Shown: positions 33,885 through 44,503, numbered from the stretch's first letter. The stretch: 64,000 nucleotides of DNA from Scilla litardierei (GCA_030789695.1 CM061136.1:128998648-129062647), one strand, 5' to 3'. The notes: generated by a model from the letters alone, not told the origin. Numbers and translations are program-made.

Positions 33885-36800
33885 TCATATGTCTACTTCC
33901 TTCCGTTTATCATAATCCTTCGCAAACTTGAATCGAATGTCAATGTGTTTGGTCTTACAATGAAATTTAGGATCTTTGACATAGGCAATCGAAGCTTGAC
34001 TATCACTGTATATAGGAACAGTGCTCGAGTCAGAGGCATTCGTCAGCCTGTCTAAGAATTTCCTAAGCCAAACAGCTTCTTGGACCGCCATGCTGAATGC
34101 TACGAACTCGGCTTCCATGGTTGATAGAGCGATGCAGGTTTGTTTCTTGCTGCTCCAGGATATTGCACCATTCCCGAGTAAGAAAACAAAGCCTGAGGTA
34201 GATCTTCGCTCGTCGAGATCACCCGCCCAATCAGCATCGGTATAGCCTTCGAGTCTCAAGGTATTGCCTTGATAGCATAACGCATAGTCCGCAGTCCCTT
34301 TGAGGTATCTTAATATCCTCTTCACCGCTTTCCAGTGTGCCTGCCCTGGGTTGGATTGGTAACGGCTTACCATACCAACAGCATAGCAAATGTCGGGTCT
34401 AGTACACATCATAGCGTACATCAGACTCCCGACAGCACTGGAGTATGGAACTTTTTCCATAGCTTTCTTTTCTTTTGGATCTTTGGGACACATCTCCAAA
34501 CATAGACCCTCGCCTTTGCTTATTGGAGTATCAATTGGCTTGCAGTCCTGCATATTAAACCGTTCTAAAACTTTCTTTATATACGTCTCTTGAGAGAGAG
34601 AAAGAAGTTTCTTGGAACGATTCCTTGAGATCTTAACCCCAAGGATATATGCAGCTTCACCCATGTCTTTCATCTCAAAGACGGATGAAAGCCAAGCTTT
34701 GATATCCAATATAAGACGCTTATCATTTCCGGCTATAAGTATGTCATCTACATAAAGAGACATAATTATATACTTGTTTTTAATCCTCTTAATATATACG
34801 CAATTGTCTTCGTCGAGCATGGAGAATCCATACGACAAAACAACTTCTTGAAAGCGCATATACCACTGCCTTGAGGATTGTTTAAGACCATATATGGATT
34901 TACGAAGTTTACAAACCTTATGTTTGTTTTCTTCTTGTACGAACCCGTTTGGTTGTTCCATGTAGATCTCCTCATCTAGTTCTCCGTTAAGAAAGGCAGT
35001 CTTTACATCCATCTGATGTAATTCGAGGTCCAAACAAGCCACCATTGCCAGAATTAAGCGAATTGAGGTAAAACGCACGACAGGAGAGAAAGTCTCTTCG
35101 TAGTATATTCCTTCCTGTTGCGTGAAACCTTTCGCAACAAGGCGAGCTTTATATTTCTCGATGGAGCCATCAGCCTTATGCTTGATTTTGAGAACCCACT
35201 TGTTCCCAATGGCTCTACGTCCTTTAGGTAAATCAACCAAGTCCCAGACTTGGTTTGTTTTCATGGATTGAAGTTCTTCTTCCATTGCCGCTATCCATTT
35301 ATCTTTAGCAGGGCATGTGACGGCCTGTTTGAAATTTGCAGGTTCGTCATCATCTTGTAGTAATGTCATGAATGTTTGAGGAAATTCATCCTCAAATCTC
35401 AGAGGTGTTAGCCTCGTACGATTACTACGTCTTGTTTGAGTTTGATCACTCCCACTTGGAATGACATCACTCCCACTTGGAATAACATCACTCCCACTCG
35501 GAATAGGATTGGTATCGTTCGTATCATTCATTGGTGAAGTTTGAAACGTATTTTCTTCTTCACCAAGAATTCTCCCACTCGAACGTTCCGATCCTTTTTG
35601 ATCCCAAGTCTCAAACAAGGATAAGTCTTGACTTATCTCACCCTGTCTTGGAAACTCATTTTCCAAGAAGACAACATCCCTCGATTCGAATTCTATAAGA
35701 CCTCCATTGTCCTCTTGACCGACGAAAACATATCCTTTGGAGTTTTCAGCGTATCGGATGAAGATACACTTCCTCCCACGTGGCCCAAGTTTGCCATATT
35801 TGTGAGAGGATAAATGTGCGTAAGATGCACAACCCCAAGGTTTTAGAATGCTTAAGTCTGGAGTTCTATTGTTCCACAACTCATAAGGAGTAGAACTTAC
35901 CGACTTCGAGGGTACACGGTTTAAGATGAATGCTGCCGTTAATAATGCGTCACCCCAAAAGGTGATAGGCAAATTTGCCTGAGACATCATTGAACGGACC
36001 ATTTCCATCAATGTCCTATTTCTTCTTTCCGCAACACCGTTTTGTTGCGGAGTGTAAGGCATAGTTACCTGATGTACAATGCCTTTTTCATCACAAAGTT
36101 CCTTAAAACTTATTGATTGATATTCACCGCCCCTATCGGTTCGCAAAACCTTAATCTTGCGATCTAATTGATTCTCCACTAAACTCATATAGTTTTTAAA
36201 GCAAGCCAAAGCTTCACTTTTGTGGGATATCAAATAGATATGTCCGAAACGGGTGAAGTCATCAATGAATGTGATGAAATAGGACTTCCCGTGTCTTGTC
36301 TTAACATTCATTGGACCGCAAATGTCCGAATGGATAAGCTGTAATGGAACTTCGGCCCTTGTGCCAGTTCCAAACGGCTTGCGACAAGTTTTCCCTACAA
36401 GACAATGTTCGCAAGTTGACATTTCAACTTTTGAAACATTAGATAGCAAGCCACTTTTGGCAAGTCTATCCATTCTAGTTGGTCCAATATGACCAAGTCT
36501 TGCATGCCAACAAATGATTTCAGTCTCAGAGTTAGAAGCATTTGTCAAATGAAAACTTTCATTAATGGAAGAAGCAACATCATACATTGTATTTAAAACA
36601 ATTAATCCATTACAAACATTACCAGAACCAATCAAAGAATTATTACAAACAAGGTCAACATATTGTTTATAGAACCTCCACTCATAATCTAAAGACATTA
36701 ACATGACCACGGAAACGATATTCCTTCTAATATCTGGAGCAAAGAGGACGTCGTGCAATAACAAAGTCCGGCCGTTGTCGAGAACTAGCTTGCATGTTCC

Positions 36801-37874
36801 GACGCCTTTGACTTCAACACGTGTGTTGTTGCCGACGTATATCCACTTTGTTCCTTGAGTTATCTTTCGATACTCTACGAAGAACCTTCTGTCCTTCGCT
36901 ACGTGGTCTGTGGCCCCTGAATCAATCAACCAAAAATAGTTAGATTCAGCAAGAAACATGGAACTAGAAACACATATGTAACTAGTCCTACAAGTTACCT
37001 TATCACTTCCATCCGTACATGTACGGGCGAAGTGACCGTACTTGTTGCACTTAAAGCACTTGATCTTCTTCAAGTTTTTCTTCTTTGAGTGCACATTCTT
37101 TTGCCACTTTTTGTTCTTTTTCTTCTTTGAGGTCTCTGGTTCTTGCTTATGTTCGTTCACAAACCTTAAGCGTTTATTCTTCCGCTTATTTCCCCCATGT
37201 GAGGAACTAGCGGCCACGTGCACTTCTGCACTTGGTTTTGCGGCTTGAATCCGCTCTTCCTCGAGTTCGAGGTGTTTCGAAACATCGCTTAAAGTTTTAA
37301 TGCACTCATTATGAGTGAGATGCATTTTCATGTTATCCCAGCTATCTGGGAGTGAACGAATGACCGCTTGGATCTGCTGTTCGTCAGACAGCGTAACACC
37401 CGCATCCTTTAATTCAGATATAAGATTCGCCATGTGGCGGAGATGCTTTTTCATAGAATGATCTCGCCGCATCTTGTACGAATCAAATTGAATATTCAAG
37501 GAGCGGAGTTTGGTAACCGAAGTTCCACCAAACTTTACTTCTAGCTCAGACCATATGTCTTTGGCTAGATCGAATTCCCGAAATAGACGCATTATGTCAT
37601 TGTTCATCGCGGACAGTAACGTAATACGTGCTATTTTGTTCTTTCGAGTCCAAGTGTCATAAGCTTCCCGGTCCCTCTTGTGTTGGGCCGTATTGCCCAA
37701 CTCAGGTTCTACCATTATGTTTTGGAGTGTTTCGAGCACATCTTGCTCCTCCAAAACATATTGGATTTTTATTGACCAAAGTTTATAATTGTCGCCGTTG
37801 AGCTTTTCACCTTTGTTAAGCTCTGCGACAATATTCTTAGAAGCGGTAGACATTTTCAATTCAAAAAACTGCAA
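33885..37874 (-). CDS. E6 gag-pol polyprotein (premature TGA near C-terminus)
   Basis: 1329 residues, one frame; residue 8 (MSTASKN) is the other possible start. Gag capsid about 30-215, zinc knuckle C273-C276-H281-C286 (CFKCNKYGHFARTC), protease DSGA at 318-321, integrase zinc site H457/H462/C488/C491 and DD35E triad D517, D580, E616. The linker holds a triple IPSGSDV-type repeat (about 790-810). RT runs from about 885 with YVDDIL at 1041-1046. RNase H has D1213, E1254 and D1291. TGA at 33885-33887 ends it; the frame then stays open 33 more codons, with the conserved IADPLTK motif, to a stop at 33783. So only the RNase H tail is lost, and all catalytic residues seem present. Confidence 0.95.
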   Translation of the reverse strand: MQFFELKMSTASKNIVAELNKGEKLNGDNYKLWSIKIQYVLEEQDVLETLQNIMVEPELGNTAQHKRDREAYDTWTRKNKIARITLLSAMNNDIMRLFREFDLAKDIWSELEVKFGGTSVTKLRSLNIQFDSYKMRRDHSMKKHLRHMANLISELKDAGVTLSDEQQIQAVIRSLPDSWDNMKMHLTHNECIKTLSDVSKHLELEEERIQAAKPSAEVHVAASSSHGGNKRKNKRLRFVNEHKQEPETSKKKKNKKWQKNVHSKKKNLKKIKCFKCNKYGHFARTCTDGSDKVTCRTSYICVSSSMFLAESNYFWLIDSGATDHVAKDRRFFVEYRKITQGTKWIYVGNNTRVEVKGVGTCKLVLDNGRTLLLHDVLFAPDIRRNIVSVVMLMSLDYEWRFYKQYVDLVCNNSLIGSGNVCNGLIVLNTMYDVASSINESFHLTNASNSETEIICWHARLGHIGPTRMDRLAKSGLLSNVSKVEMSTCEHCLVGKTCRKPFGTGTRAEVPLQLIHSDICGPMNVKTRHGKSYFITFIDDFTRFGHIYLISHKSEALACFKNYMSLVENQLDRKIKVLRTDRGGEYQSISFKELCDEKGIVHQVTMPYTPQQNGVAERRNRTLMEMVRSMMSQANLPITFWGDALLTAAFILNRVPSKSVSSTPYELWNNRTPDLSILKPWGCASYAHLSSHKYGKLGPRGRKCIFIRYAENSKGYVFVGQEDNGGLIEFESRDVVFLENEFPRQGEISQDLSLFETWDQKGSERSSGRILGEEENTFQTSPMNDTNDTNPIPSGSDVIPSGSDVIPSGSDQTQTRRSNRTRLTPLRFEDEFPQTFMTLLQDDDEPANFKQAVTCPAKDKWIAAMEEELQSMKTNQVWDLVDLPKGRRAIGNKWVLKIKHKADGSIEKYKARLVAKGFTQQEGIYYEETFSPVVRFTSIRLILAMVACLDLELHQMDVKTAFLNGELDEEIYMEQPNGFVQEENKHKVCKLRKSIYGLKQSSRQWYMRFQEVVLSYGFSMLDEDNCVYIKRIKNKYIIMSLYVDDILIAGNDKRLILDIKAWLSSVFEMKDMGEAAYILGVKISRNRSKKLLSLSQETYIKKVLERFNMQDCKPIDTPISKGEGLCLEMCPKDPKEKKAMEKVPYSSAVGSLMYAMMCTRPDICYAVGMVSRYQSNPGQAHWKAVKRILRYLKGTADYALCYQGNTLRLEGYTDADWAGDLDERRSTSGFVFLLGNGAISWSSKKQTCIALSTMEAEFVAFSMAVQEAVWLRKFLDRLTNASDSSTVPIYSDSQASIAYVKDPKFHCKTKHIDIRFKFAKDYDKRKEVDI

Positions 37875-39597
37875 AGAGAATGAAAAACACGATCAAAATT
37901 CCATGCATAAAGTTTCGATTCTTTAAACACTTGATAAGTTCCTTGGATGCGTTGAAATGTTACTCTAGAATCGAGAAGTTCACTACGTTCCCAACTACCA
38001 TCTAGAAGTAACTTTCAAAGTATCCCTCTTACTTATCTTAAGTAAAAAGAAATCAGAAATAATAATACCCGTATGGTATTAGCAGCGGAAAATCACTTTG
38101 AAAAACTTATCTTTCAAAATAGAATAGGTGAGAATTAGCGCAAAGAATTTTAACGCAACAATTGCCAAGCCACGAGACATGGGTTAGATAACCATGGCCG
38201 GATCGTGGTAGGACTTGGAATTCTAAATTGCGCTATCCCGATTTAAGGACGGGACATAACCTATTTGAAAAACATCTTTTTCCAAAAAATTTTGAAAGCA
38301 CGTTGGCTAATCGGGATAGGTTATGCACAAGTACATTGGCTAATCTCCGTAGAGTAGAGCACAATGACATGGCTAATCTCGCATGAAGTAGAGCACTATG
38401 GCTAATCTTCAAGGAGTAGAGCCCAAATGAAAAACTTCATTAAAACGTTAGTCCCGTATGAACTATTTGGCACTGTGGTTAGCCCCGTATGGGCTAATCG
38501 ACACATTCGAGTTTGACCAATGCCCTTTGTCACCCCGTATGGGTTAGTTGACAAATTTGCAGTCGACCCAGACCTTCTGCCAGATTGGTCGACCAAAAAC
38601 ACAAAATTGGTCGACCAATTTTCGAAATGCAACTTCTTCCCGGTCAGGGCCTCTGCCCTGACCGGGGCTTGGCCAAAGGCCGGCCAGGGCCTCTGCCCTG
38701 GCCGGTCAGGGGGCCTGGCCCCCTTGGCCAGGGCCGGCCAGGCCCTGGTCTCTGCCAGGGCCGGCCGACCAGGCCCTGGCCTCTGCCAGGGCCTGCCGGC
38801 CAGGCCACTGGCCGGGGCCAGGGCTCCTGCCCTGGCCTCGGCCAGGCCCTGGCCTGAGGCAAGGGCGCCGGCCCTGGCCTCTGCCAGGGCCGGCAGGCCG
38901 CTGGCCGGGGCCAGGGCTCCTGCCCTGGCCTCGGCCAGGCCCTGGCCTGCCGGCGGCCAGGGCACCGGCCCTGGCCACTGCCAGGGCCGGCCTGGCCGGC
39001 AGGCCCTTGGCCAAGGCCGGCCACTGCCGGCCTGGCCTTGGCCGGCCACTGCCGGCCTGGCCATGGCCGGCCATGGCCAAGGCCATTCGGCGTTGGCCGG
39101 CCATGGCCCCTTTGGCCATGACCGGCCACCCCCTTTGAATGGGGTTGCCGCACTCATTCCTCCCCTTTGATGGGGTGGTCGCCGGTGGTTATTGGCCGTA
39201 GCCAACCCCCTCCGCATGGGGAGAGGGGATGCATGGCCTTCATAGCCCATTTGGCCATGGTGCACATGCACCAAATTTTCCTCTTACCCGATGGAAATAA
39301 CTTCCATCATCTTCCTCGATGAAGCACCCGTTCGTCGAAGAAATTAGTTATCTCTTAATGGCCGTGTGCCAAAAATGAATAACGTACTACGTGAACGGTC
39401 GGTTCTTCCCGTCACGGAGAGTTCCTACCATATCCGTAATGATAGGAGACCCTAACGTGAAAAGAACAACCGCTGCGTTCTCTCCGTCACGAAGCGTTCC
39501 TACTATATCCGTAATAGTAGGAGACCCATTCGTGAAAAAGACAACGACTCGTTCGTAGTTTCGACGGGGCGGTGGATTGACCGGGGCGAACCCATAT
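37875..39597 (-). other. E6 leader
   Basis: 1.7 kb between primer site and gag. Contains a GC-rich low-complexity block (38641-39128) and a tandem duplication of about 75 bp around 39405-39550 (both copies contain ttcctac.atatccgtaat). Overlapping ORFs on both strands are compositional. Confidence 0.7.
38641..39128. repeat. GC-rich GGCCAGGGC/CCTGGCC block
   Basis: Almost entirely built of ggccagggc, cctggcc and ggccggcc words, many self-complementary, in an AT-rich setting. Potential strong RNA structure in the E6 leader. Confidence 0.85.
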
Positions 39598-39610
39598 GGC
39601 TTTGATACCA
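39598..39610 (-). other. E6 primer binding site (tRNA-Met type)
   Basis: Sense TGGTATCAAAGCC, one mismatch to the canonical site, one base inside the 5' LTR. Confidence 0.85.
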
Positions 39611-39611
39611 A

Positions 39612-40216
39612 TGAAGGATCCTGTCCAAAACAAAGTTAGGATCGATAATTAAAGTGGAGACTTACGCTTGCGTATGCGGAACGATAGTCTCGGAACTTTG
39701 CCTTCGGATTCGCCACGACGGATCGAGTCTTCTCACGAACGGAGTAAGGCTACTAATCCACAATCTAAATCTCTATTTTAGATTAAGAACTTGGAATGAG
39801 GGAGAGGAAATATTTCTGCAGAGCTTCGCTATGAAGAAGATGCATGCATGAATTTCATGCAAATATGTAAGGAAAATGGCTACCCTTGGGTCTTATTTAT
39901 AGCCCCCAAGGTAGTTATTTTAGGGTAAGTTGTTCCTTTGGAACAACTTAATTAAGGTGTACCATGATACATGGCACAATATAAGCTTAAGTTGTACCAT
40001 ATGCATGGTACAACATAAGCTTAAGATATTCCCCCTTTATTAGCCATATGTCGCATGCACTTATGCATATATAATGCGACTTTCCCGCTCATACAGAGAT
40101 CCTCTCCGCAAGGGAACAGATTCCCTTTGCACATGACTTCGTGTGCGCGACGTTCGAGGTCCGTATTCCCTCGTACATCCCCCACAAGGGTGTACAAACG
40201 TCTTCCATATCCAACA
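39612..40216 (-). repeat. E6 5' LTR
   Basis: 605 bp, pairs with 32148-32752; over 99 percent identical by eye. Confidence 0.96.
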
Positions 40217-40221
40217 ATATG

Positions 40222-40957
40222 TGGCTGGAGTTGATGGCGGCGTATGACATTGACATTCGGTATCACCCCGGGAAAGTGAATGTAGTTTCAGATGCTCTTA
40301 GTCGATTCCCCACTGTATTGCAATTGACCCTCCAATCACAACTCCGCTGGGCGCTGCGTCAGATGGAAATTGAAGTCAAACTTCCGGGTAAGCAGACAGT
40401 TATGCTTGGGTTGCAAGTTCGGTCTGATTTAGTGGACCGTATTAAAGCTGCACAACTGGGAGATGCAAATTTAAGAAGGATACGAGAACAGGTAGAAGCT
40501 GGGCATCGGACAGATTTTTGCATTCATGAGGATGGCTCGTTAAGGTTTGGGAACAGAATCTGTGTGCCGTCTGACAATGTACGAGATGAACTGTTGAAGG
40601 AAGCCCACAGCTCGTCTGTATTCTATCCACCCAGGAGGGACAAAGATGTATCGCGACCTGAGACAACATTACTGGTGGCATGGTATGAAACGCAGTGTGG
40701 CCAGGAGTGTTGCCTCGTGTATCGTTTACCAGCAAGTGAAAGCGGAACACCAAAGAGTTGCAGGTCTGTTACAACCCCTCCACATTCCTGAGTGGAAATA
40801 GCAACATGTGACGATGGATTTTGTGACTGGTCTACCCCGAACTCCCAGAGGTCATGATGCGATTTGTGTGATCATTGACCGATTGACCAAATCAGCACAT
40901 TTCATTCCGTTTCGGGTGGGTCAGTCTACAGAAACACTGGCCAGAAGATATATGGAG
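40222..40957 (+). pseudogene. E5 RNase H end and integrase N-terminal half
   Basis: RNase H ends with WLELMAAYDIDIRYHPGK and NVVSDALSR. Then a linker (LRRIREQVEAG, GSLRFGNRICVP) leads to the integrase zinc domain, lost through a frameshift around 40620. The core domain follows in another frame ([31 protein letters not shown]), just after TAG at 40799-40801. It ends at a splice-donor-like site after the YME codons. Confidence 0.88.
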
Positions 40958-41030
40958 GTATGGTTCTTATGACATTTATATTATCTCTAGTTGTCTCTTT
41001 AACATGTTCTAATGCAAACTTTGTGCTCAG
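40958..41030 (+). other. Candidate intron 2 of E5 (in integrase core)
   Basis: 73 bp, GTATGG...TTGTGCTCAG with a pyrimidine-rich 3' part. Its length is not a multiple of three, and the integrase frame resumes exactly after the AG (EIVRLHGV). Reading through gives a stop within a few codons. Confidence 0.65.
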
Positions 41031-41933
41031 GAGATCGTGAGACTTCATGGTGTCCTTGTATGTATAGTGTCCGATTGGGACACCAGATTTACGTCTCACT
41101 TTTGGCGAAGTTTACAAGCCAGTCTGGGAACTCATCTCAGCTTCAGTACAGCGTATCATCCCCAGACAGACGGTCAGTCTGAGCGCACCATACAAATCCT
41201 AGAAGACATGTTGAGGGCCTACATGCTAGAGTTTAAGGGGTACATGGAAGATCATGTGCACCTGGTGGAATTTGCCTACAACAATAGTTACCAAGCAAGT
41301 ATTGGTATGGCACCATTTGCAGCTTTATATGGGAGGAAATGTACCGATCACCTTTAAGTTGGGAAGATGTTGGGGATCATGAACTCCTTGGACCCGACAT
41401 GGTGGTAGAAGCAGTTGATGTGATACGAACGGTTCGTGAAAATCTTCGTGTTGCTCAAGATCGCTACAAACACTGGGCAGATACTAAGAGATGGCCCTTG
41501 GAATTTCAGCCAGGTGATTTTGTATTTCTGAAAGATTTCACCTACGCGGGGAACTATACGATTTGGCCGGCAGGGAAAACTAAGCACCAAAAATATTGCC
41601 CCCTTCAAGATTTTGGCGCGTGTTGGTGAAGTGGCTTACCGACTGGTGTTACCCTCCGTCCCTTGAAGGTATTCATGACATGTTCCATGTATCCCAACTT
41701 AGAAGATATATTGGGGATCACAGTCACGTTGTGGATTACTCAGACATTGATGTGCGCCCAGACATGACGTATGAACAACAGCCGGTGGCCATCTTGGATC
41801 GGAGACAGAAAATGCTGGCGAAGGAAAGTCATTAATCTTGTAATGGTCATGTGGCATCAAGAGTCCCCTAGGTAAGTCCACATGGGAGATGGAAGATGAG
41901 ATGCGGGAGAAGTACCCTCACTTGTTTACGTAG
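41031..41933 (+). pseudogene. E5 integrase C-terminal half and chromodomain
   Basis: VSDWDTRFTSHFW (second catalytic Asp), TAYHPQTDGQSERTIQ (catalytic Glu), AYNNSYQASIGMAPF. A frameshift at about 41340 is followed by GPDMVVEAVDVIRTV and by FQPGDFVFLK of the C-terminal domain. Another frameshift at 41530-41640 leads to FHVSQLRRYIGDHSHV and a chromodomain of Tekay/Del type (QPVAILDRRQK, then TWEMEDEMREKYPHLF in a further frame). The chromodomain would direct integration to modified chromatin. Ends at TAG 41931. Confidence 0.9.
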
Positions 41934-42040
41934 CTTCTTCATGTATTTCTCGTAGCTTTGAACTCCTTTAACTCCCAATCTATATGAATGTACCGCTACC
42001 CTCTTATTGTACTCTTGTTATTCCGAGGACGGCATTTATT

Positions 42041-42055
42041 TTAAGGAGGGTAGGA
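42041..42055 (+). other. E5 polypurine tract
   Basis: ttaaggagggtagga immediately before TGTAACCCCTC, a typical LTR start for chromoviruses. Confidence 0.75.
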
Positions 42056-43277
42056 TGTAACCCCTCGTAGAATGTAATACGACTGTAATGCACTCTTTTA
42101 CGTACATTTCCCTGGAACCGTGTATGGGGATGTTGAAATTAGTCCCTACACTTGAAATTCATGCCAAGTGGCATGTGTGAGAATGGTCATTTGTGATCTA
42201 TATTTGGGATGTCATGAGTAATAATTAACCAAACAATTGTTTGTGCACCTTTAGTCCCATTTTTACACAAATGGCATCATCGTAATTATAGCTTAAAGTT
42301 GAGGGTAATTAAATAATAATAATAATAATAAATAATGCTAATGAAATGTGCCTAGTGTCATGGAAAATTAGGAAATAAGGAGCCTCTAAATGACAAATTT
42401 TAGCTTTCTCTACACATTTTCCTCCTCCTCTTCTTTTCTTTCCCTTTTATTTTTTCATTCCCTTTTTTCTATTTGACTTGTTGGGCCGAAACCACCCAAG
42501 CAACACAAAAAACAAAAGGGAAAAACAAAGGGAAAAAAAGAAGAAGAAAGAAGGAAAGAAAAGAAAAGAAAGAAAAGACATTACCCTTTCTAGAATCCTC
42601 TTCAATTCTCCTTGCTTCTCCACTCTTCCTTCCTTTTTCTATTTTCTTTGTTTTTTTCCTTGTTTTTTTCTCTTGGCTGTCGATTTCTCCTAGGGTACAA
42701 AAAAAGAAGAGAAAACAAAAAAAAGAAAAGAGAAGAAGAAAGAAAAAAGAAAGAAAGAAAAGGGAAGCATCAAAGGAGAAGACAAGGAAGAAGGGGCTCT
42801 CATTCCACTTCATCAAGGTAGGATTCCCATCTTAGTGTAAAAATTTATGTTTGGGGATGAATCATGATGTGAGTTGAATCAAGTAAAGCTAGCATTGGTA
42901 TTAAGCCAGAATTACTCAAGTTGGAATTTTTTTGTAAGGGCTAGTATTGTTAATGGAGCTAATGCCTTAGTTAATATGCCAATTAGAAGGACAATAACTT
43001 TATGCAATTTTCATGGAGAGGTGCAAACGTCATTAAGACACTTAAAGTTCTTACTTAGGGCTAAATCTTAAGGAGTTTCTCCTAAAAGTTTACATGTTCA
43101 GATTAGACCCTTAAGTACTAGTATTAAAGGTGACATTTTTAACAAGATTCATTACTAGCTTTTATCACGATTGCAATTAGTGGTTGATGTTGCATGTAAC
43201 CTTGAATTTTTATGAGACTAGCAACTTATGGACCATGGTTTTTAGTAAATTGCAAATGATCTCTAATTCAATCCCTT
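42056..43277 (+). repeat. E5 3' LTR (start clear, end not determinable)
   Basis: Begins TGTAACCCCTCG. Contains an (AAT)n run at 42316-42337 and a purine-rich/pyrimidine-rich low-complexity stretch at 42415-42780 that produces spurious ORFs on both strands. No second copy in the window, so the end is unknown. Confidence 0.6.
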
Positions 43278-43773
43278 CACTACAACAAAACTATTCATTT
43301 ACAACTTTCATGAGACAACGTTTCTATTTTGGTAGTTGTAATAAATATTTACCACAACTTTTTTCTCTTTGAAAGTTGTAAAAAAATTTTATTACAACTT
43401 TTTTTTCGTGGATAGTTGTAAAAAATGGTTATTACAACCTTTTTTCCTGAATAGTTTTAAATGTAAATTTTGATGCCACAACGTTTTTTCTCTGAAAGTT
43501 GTAAAAATTGTTTATTACAACTTTTTTTCGAGGATAGTTGTAAAAAATGGTTATTACAACTTTTTTTGTGAATAGTTGTAAATGTTAATTTTGACACCAC
43601 AACTTTTTTCTTTCTGAAAGTTGTAAAAAATGTTTATTACAACTTTTTTTGTGAATAGTTGTAGAAAATGGGTATTACAACTTTTTTCGTGAATTGTTGC
43701 AAATTTTAATTTTGACAGAATATTTACAACTTTTTTGGGTTAGAAGTTGTAATAGCTTTTTTTAAGTATAGTG
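43278..43773. mobile_element. E7: small CACTA-like element made of inverted-repeat units
   Basis: Starts CACTACAACAAAAC, a common CACTA terminus, and ends ...TATAGTG. 496 bp, no coding capacity. The inside is a row of about eight TTACAACT...AGTTGTAA units 40-60 bp apart, like subterminal transposase-binding repeats. The 3-bp flanks are ctt and att, so a clean target duplication is missing. Confidence 0.5.
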
Positions 43774-43944
43774 ATTTGTTTTGGAATTGATCCAACTCCC
43801 TTAATCAGTATCTGTTCGTCTTTTTTTCGCGAGAGCCGTACCCTAATCAACCCTCGTCGCCCTCTGGCTTTCCCTCCGGACTGTTGTCAATTTCCCGACG
43901 AAAAAGCAAAGAATCACCCGCAATACTCAGTCTATCGAGCTCAA

Positions 43945-44503
43945 ATGACATCTAAGACGGAGGGAATCGATCTCCTGTCAATGTACAACGAAGAGGAAGA
44001 ACATCATCACCAGCATCAACAACAACAGCAACATCAACAAGAAGACGGCGGAAGATCTCGAATTTATCACGAAACCGATGATGCGGCGCGCGATAGCATC
44101 CCTGAATCACTTCTACATTCATTCCACTCGAAATCCCCTCAAGATATCAGCTCGCCGTCCCCTAAGGTAAAATCCATAAGGAGCCCGACGCCTCCGCTGT
44201 GGCCCAAATTTTAGCGCTCTTCACCTCTCAGTTTGGCATCCCCTTCGCCTACCCTCACCCTTCCTCCTCGGCCTCCGCTTGAGGCTATAGATGGCCAGAA
44301 GGGGAGAAGTTGAGCCCTAGCGATTATGGATTATGCCCACGATGAAGCGGCCATTTTGCCCGAAGCCGAGGTGATTACTATTGGTATTTGATTTTGTGGT
44401 TTTAATTGCTTTGGTAATTTGATTCTTTTGTGGAATTTGCAGGAGGGTGAGATTGTAACCAGCGGTCGGGTAGTCATTGGCATGGAGATTCATACATCTG
44501 AAG
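43945..44503 (+). pseudogene. SAP30BP (HCNGP)-like gene, 5' exons only
   Basis: From ATG at 43945: SKTEGIDLLSMYNEEEE, a His/Gln-rich run, then Ser/Pro-rich sequence ending in TAG at 44212. Further on, 44318-44370 reads AIMDYAHDEAAILPEAE and stops at a GT. An intron of 72 bp (44371-44442, ends TTTGCAG) is followed by EGEIVTSGRVVIGMEI to a GT at 44504. This order (MxSKxEGIxLLS, VDYAHDEAAMSPE, EGEI) matches my memory of plant SAP30-binding-protein/HCNGP transcription regulators. The conserved C-terminal HCNGP domain is not found downstream and the frame is broken, so I call it a truncated pseudogene. Confidence 0.55.

Larger units (their letters stand above)
32148..40216 (-). mobile_element. E6: nearly intact young copia retrotransposon, nested in E5 RNase H
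   Basis: TSD atatg (32143-32147 and 40217-40221). LTRs 32148-32752 and 39612-40216, both 605 bp, with about four differences, so the insertion is recent. One 1329-codon polyprotein on the minus strand covers gag to RNase H and has a single premature stop close to its end. Met-type primer site and a good polypurine tract are present. Confidence 0.96.
29451..43277 (+). mobile_element. E5: Tekay/Del-like gypsy element with chromodomain (5' part missing, right end uncertain)
   Basis: Plus-strand gag, protease, RT, RNase H, integrase, chromodomain, polypurine tract and 3' LTR start, interrupted by E6. Order and the type of C-terminal chromodomain fit the Tekay (Del) chromoviruses. Its 5' LTR would lie left of E1, outside the window, so the 3' LTR end cannot be fixed; 43277 is the last base before E7. 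Two GT-AG introns restore the frame. It carries at least four stops and three frameshifts. Confidence 0.88.

Noticed and set aside
38402..39274. Overlapping ORFs of up to 290 codons on both strands
   Set aside because: They follow the GC-rich repeated words of the E6 leader; proteins are Ala/Gly/Pro/Arg low complexity without domains.
42469..42835. Lys/Glu-rich and Phe/Leu-rich ORFs on opposite strands
   Set aside because: Purine-rich low-complexity stretch of the E5 LTR.
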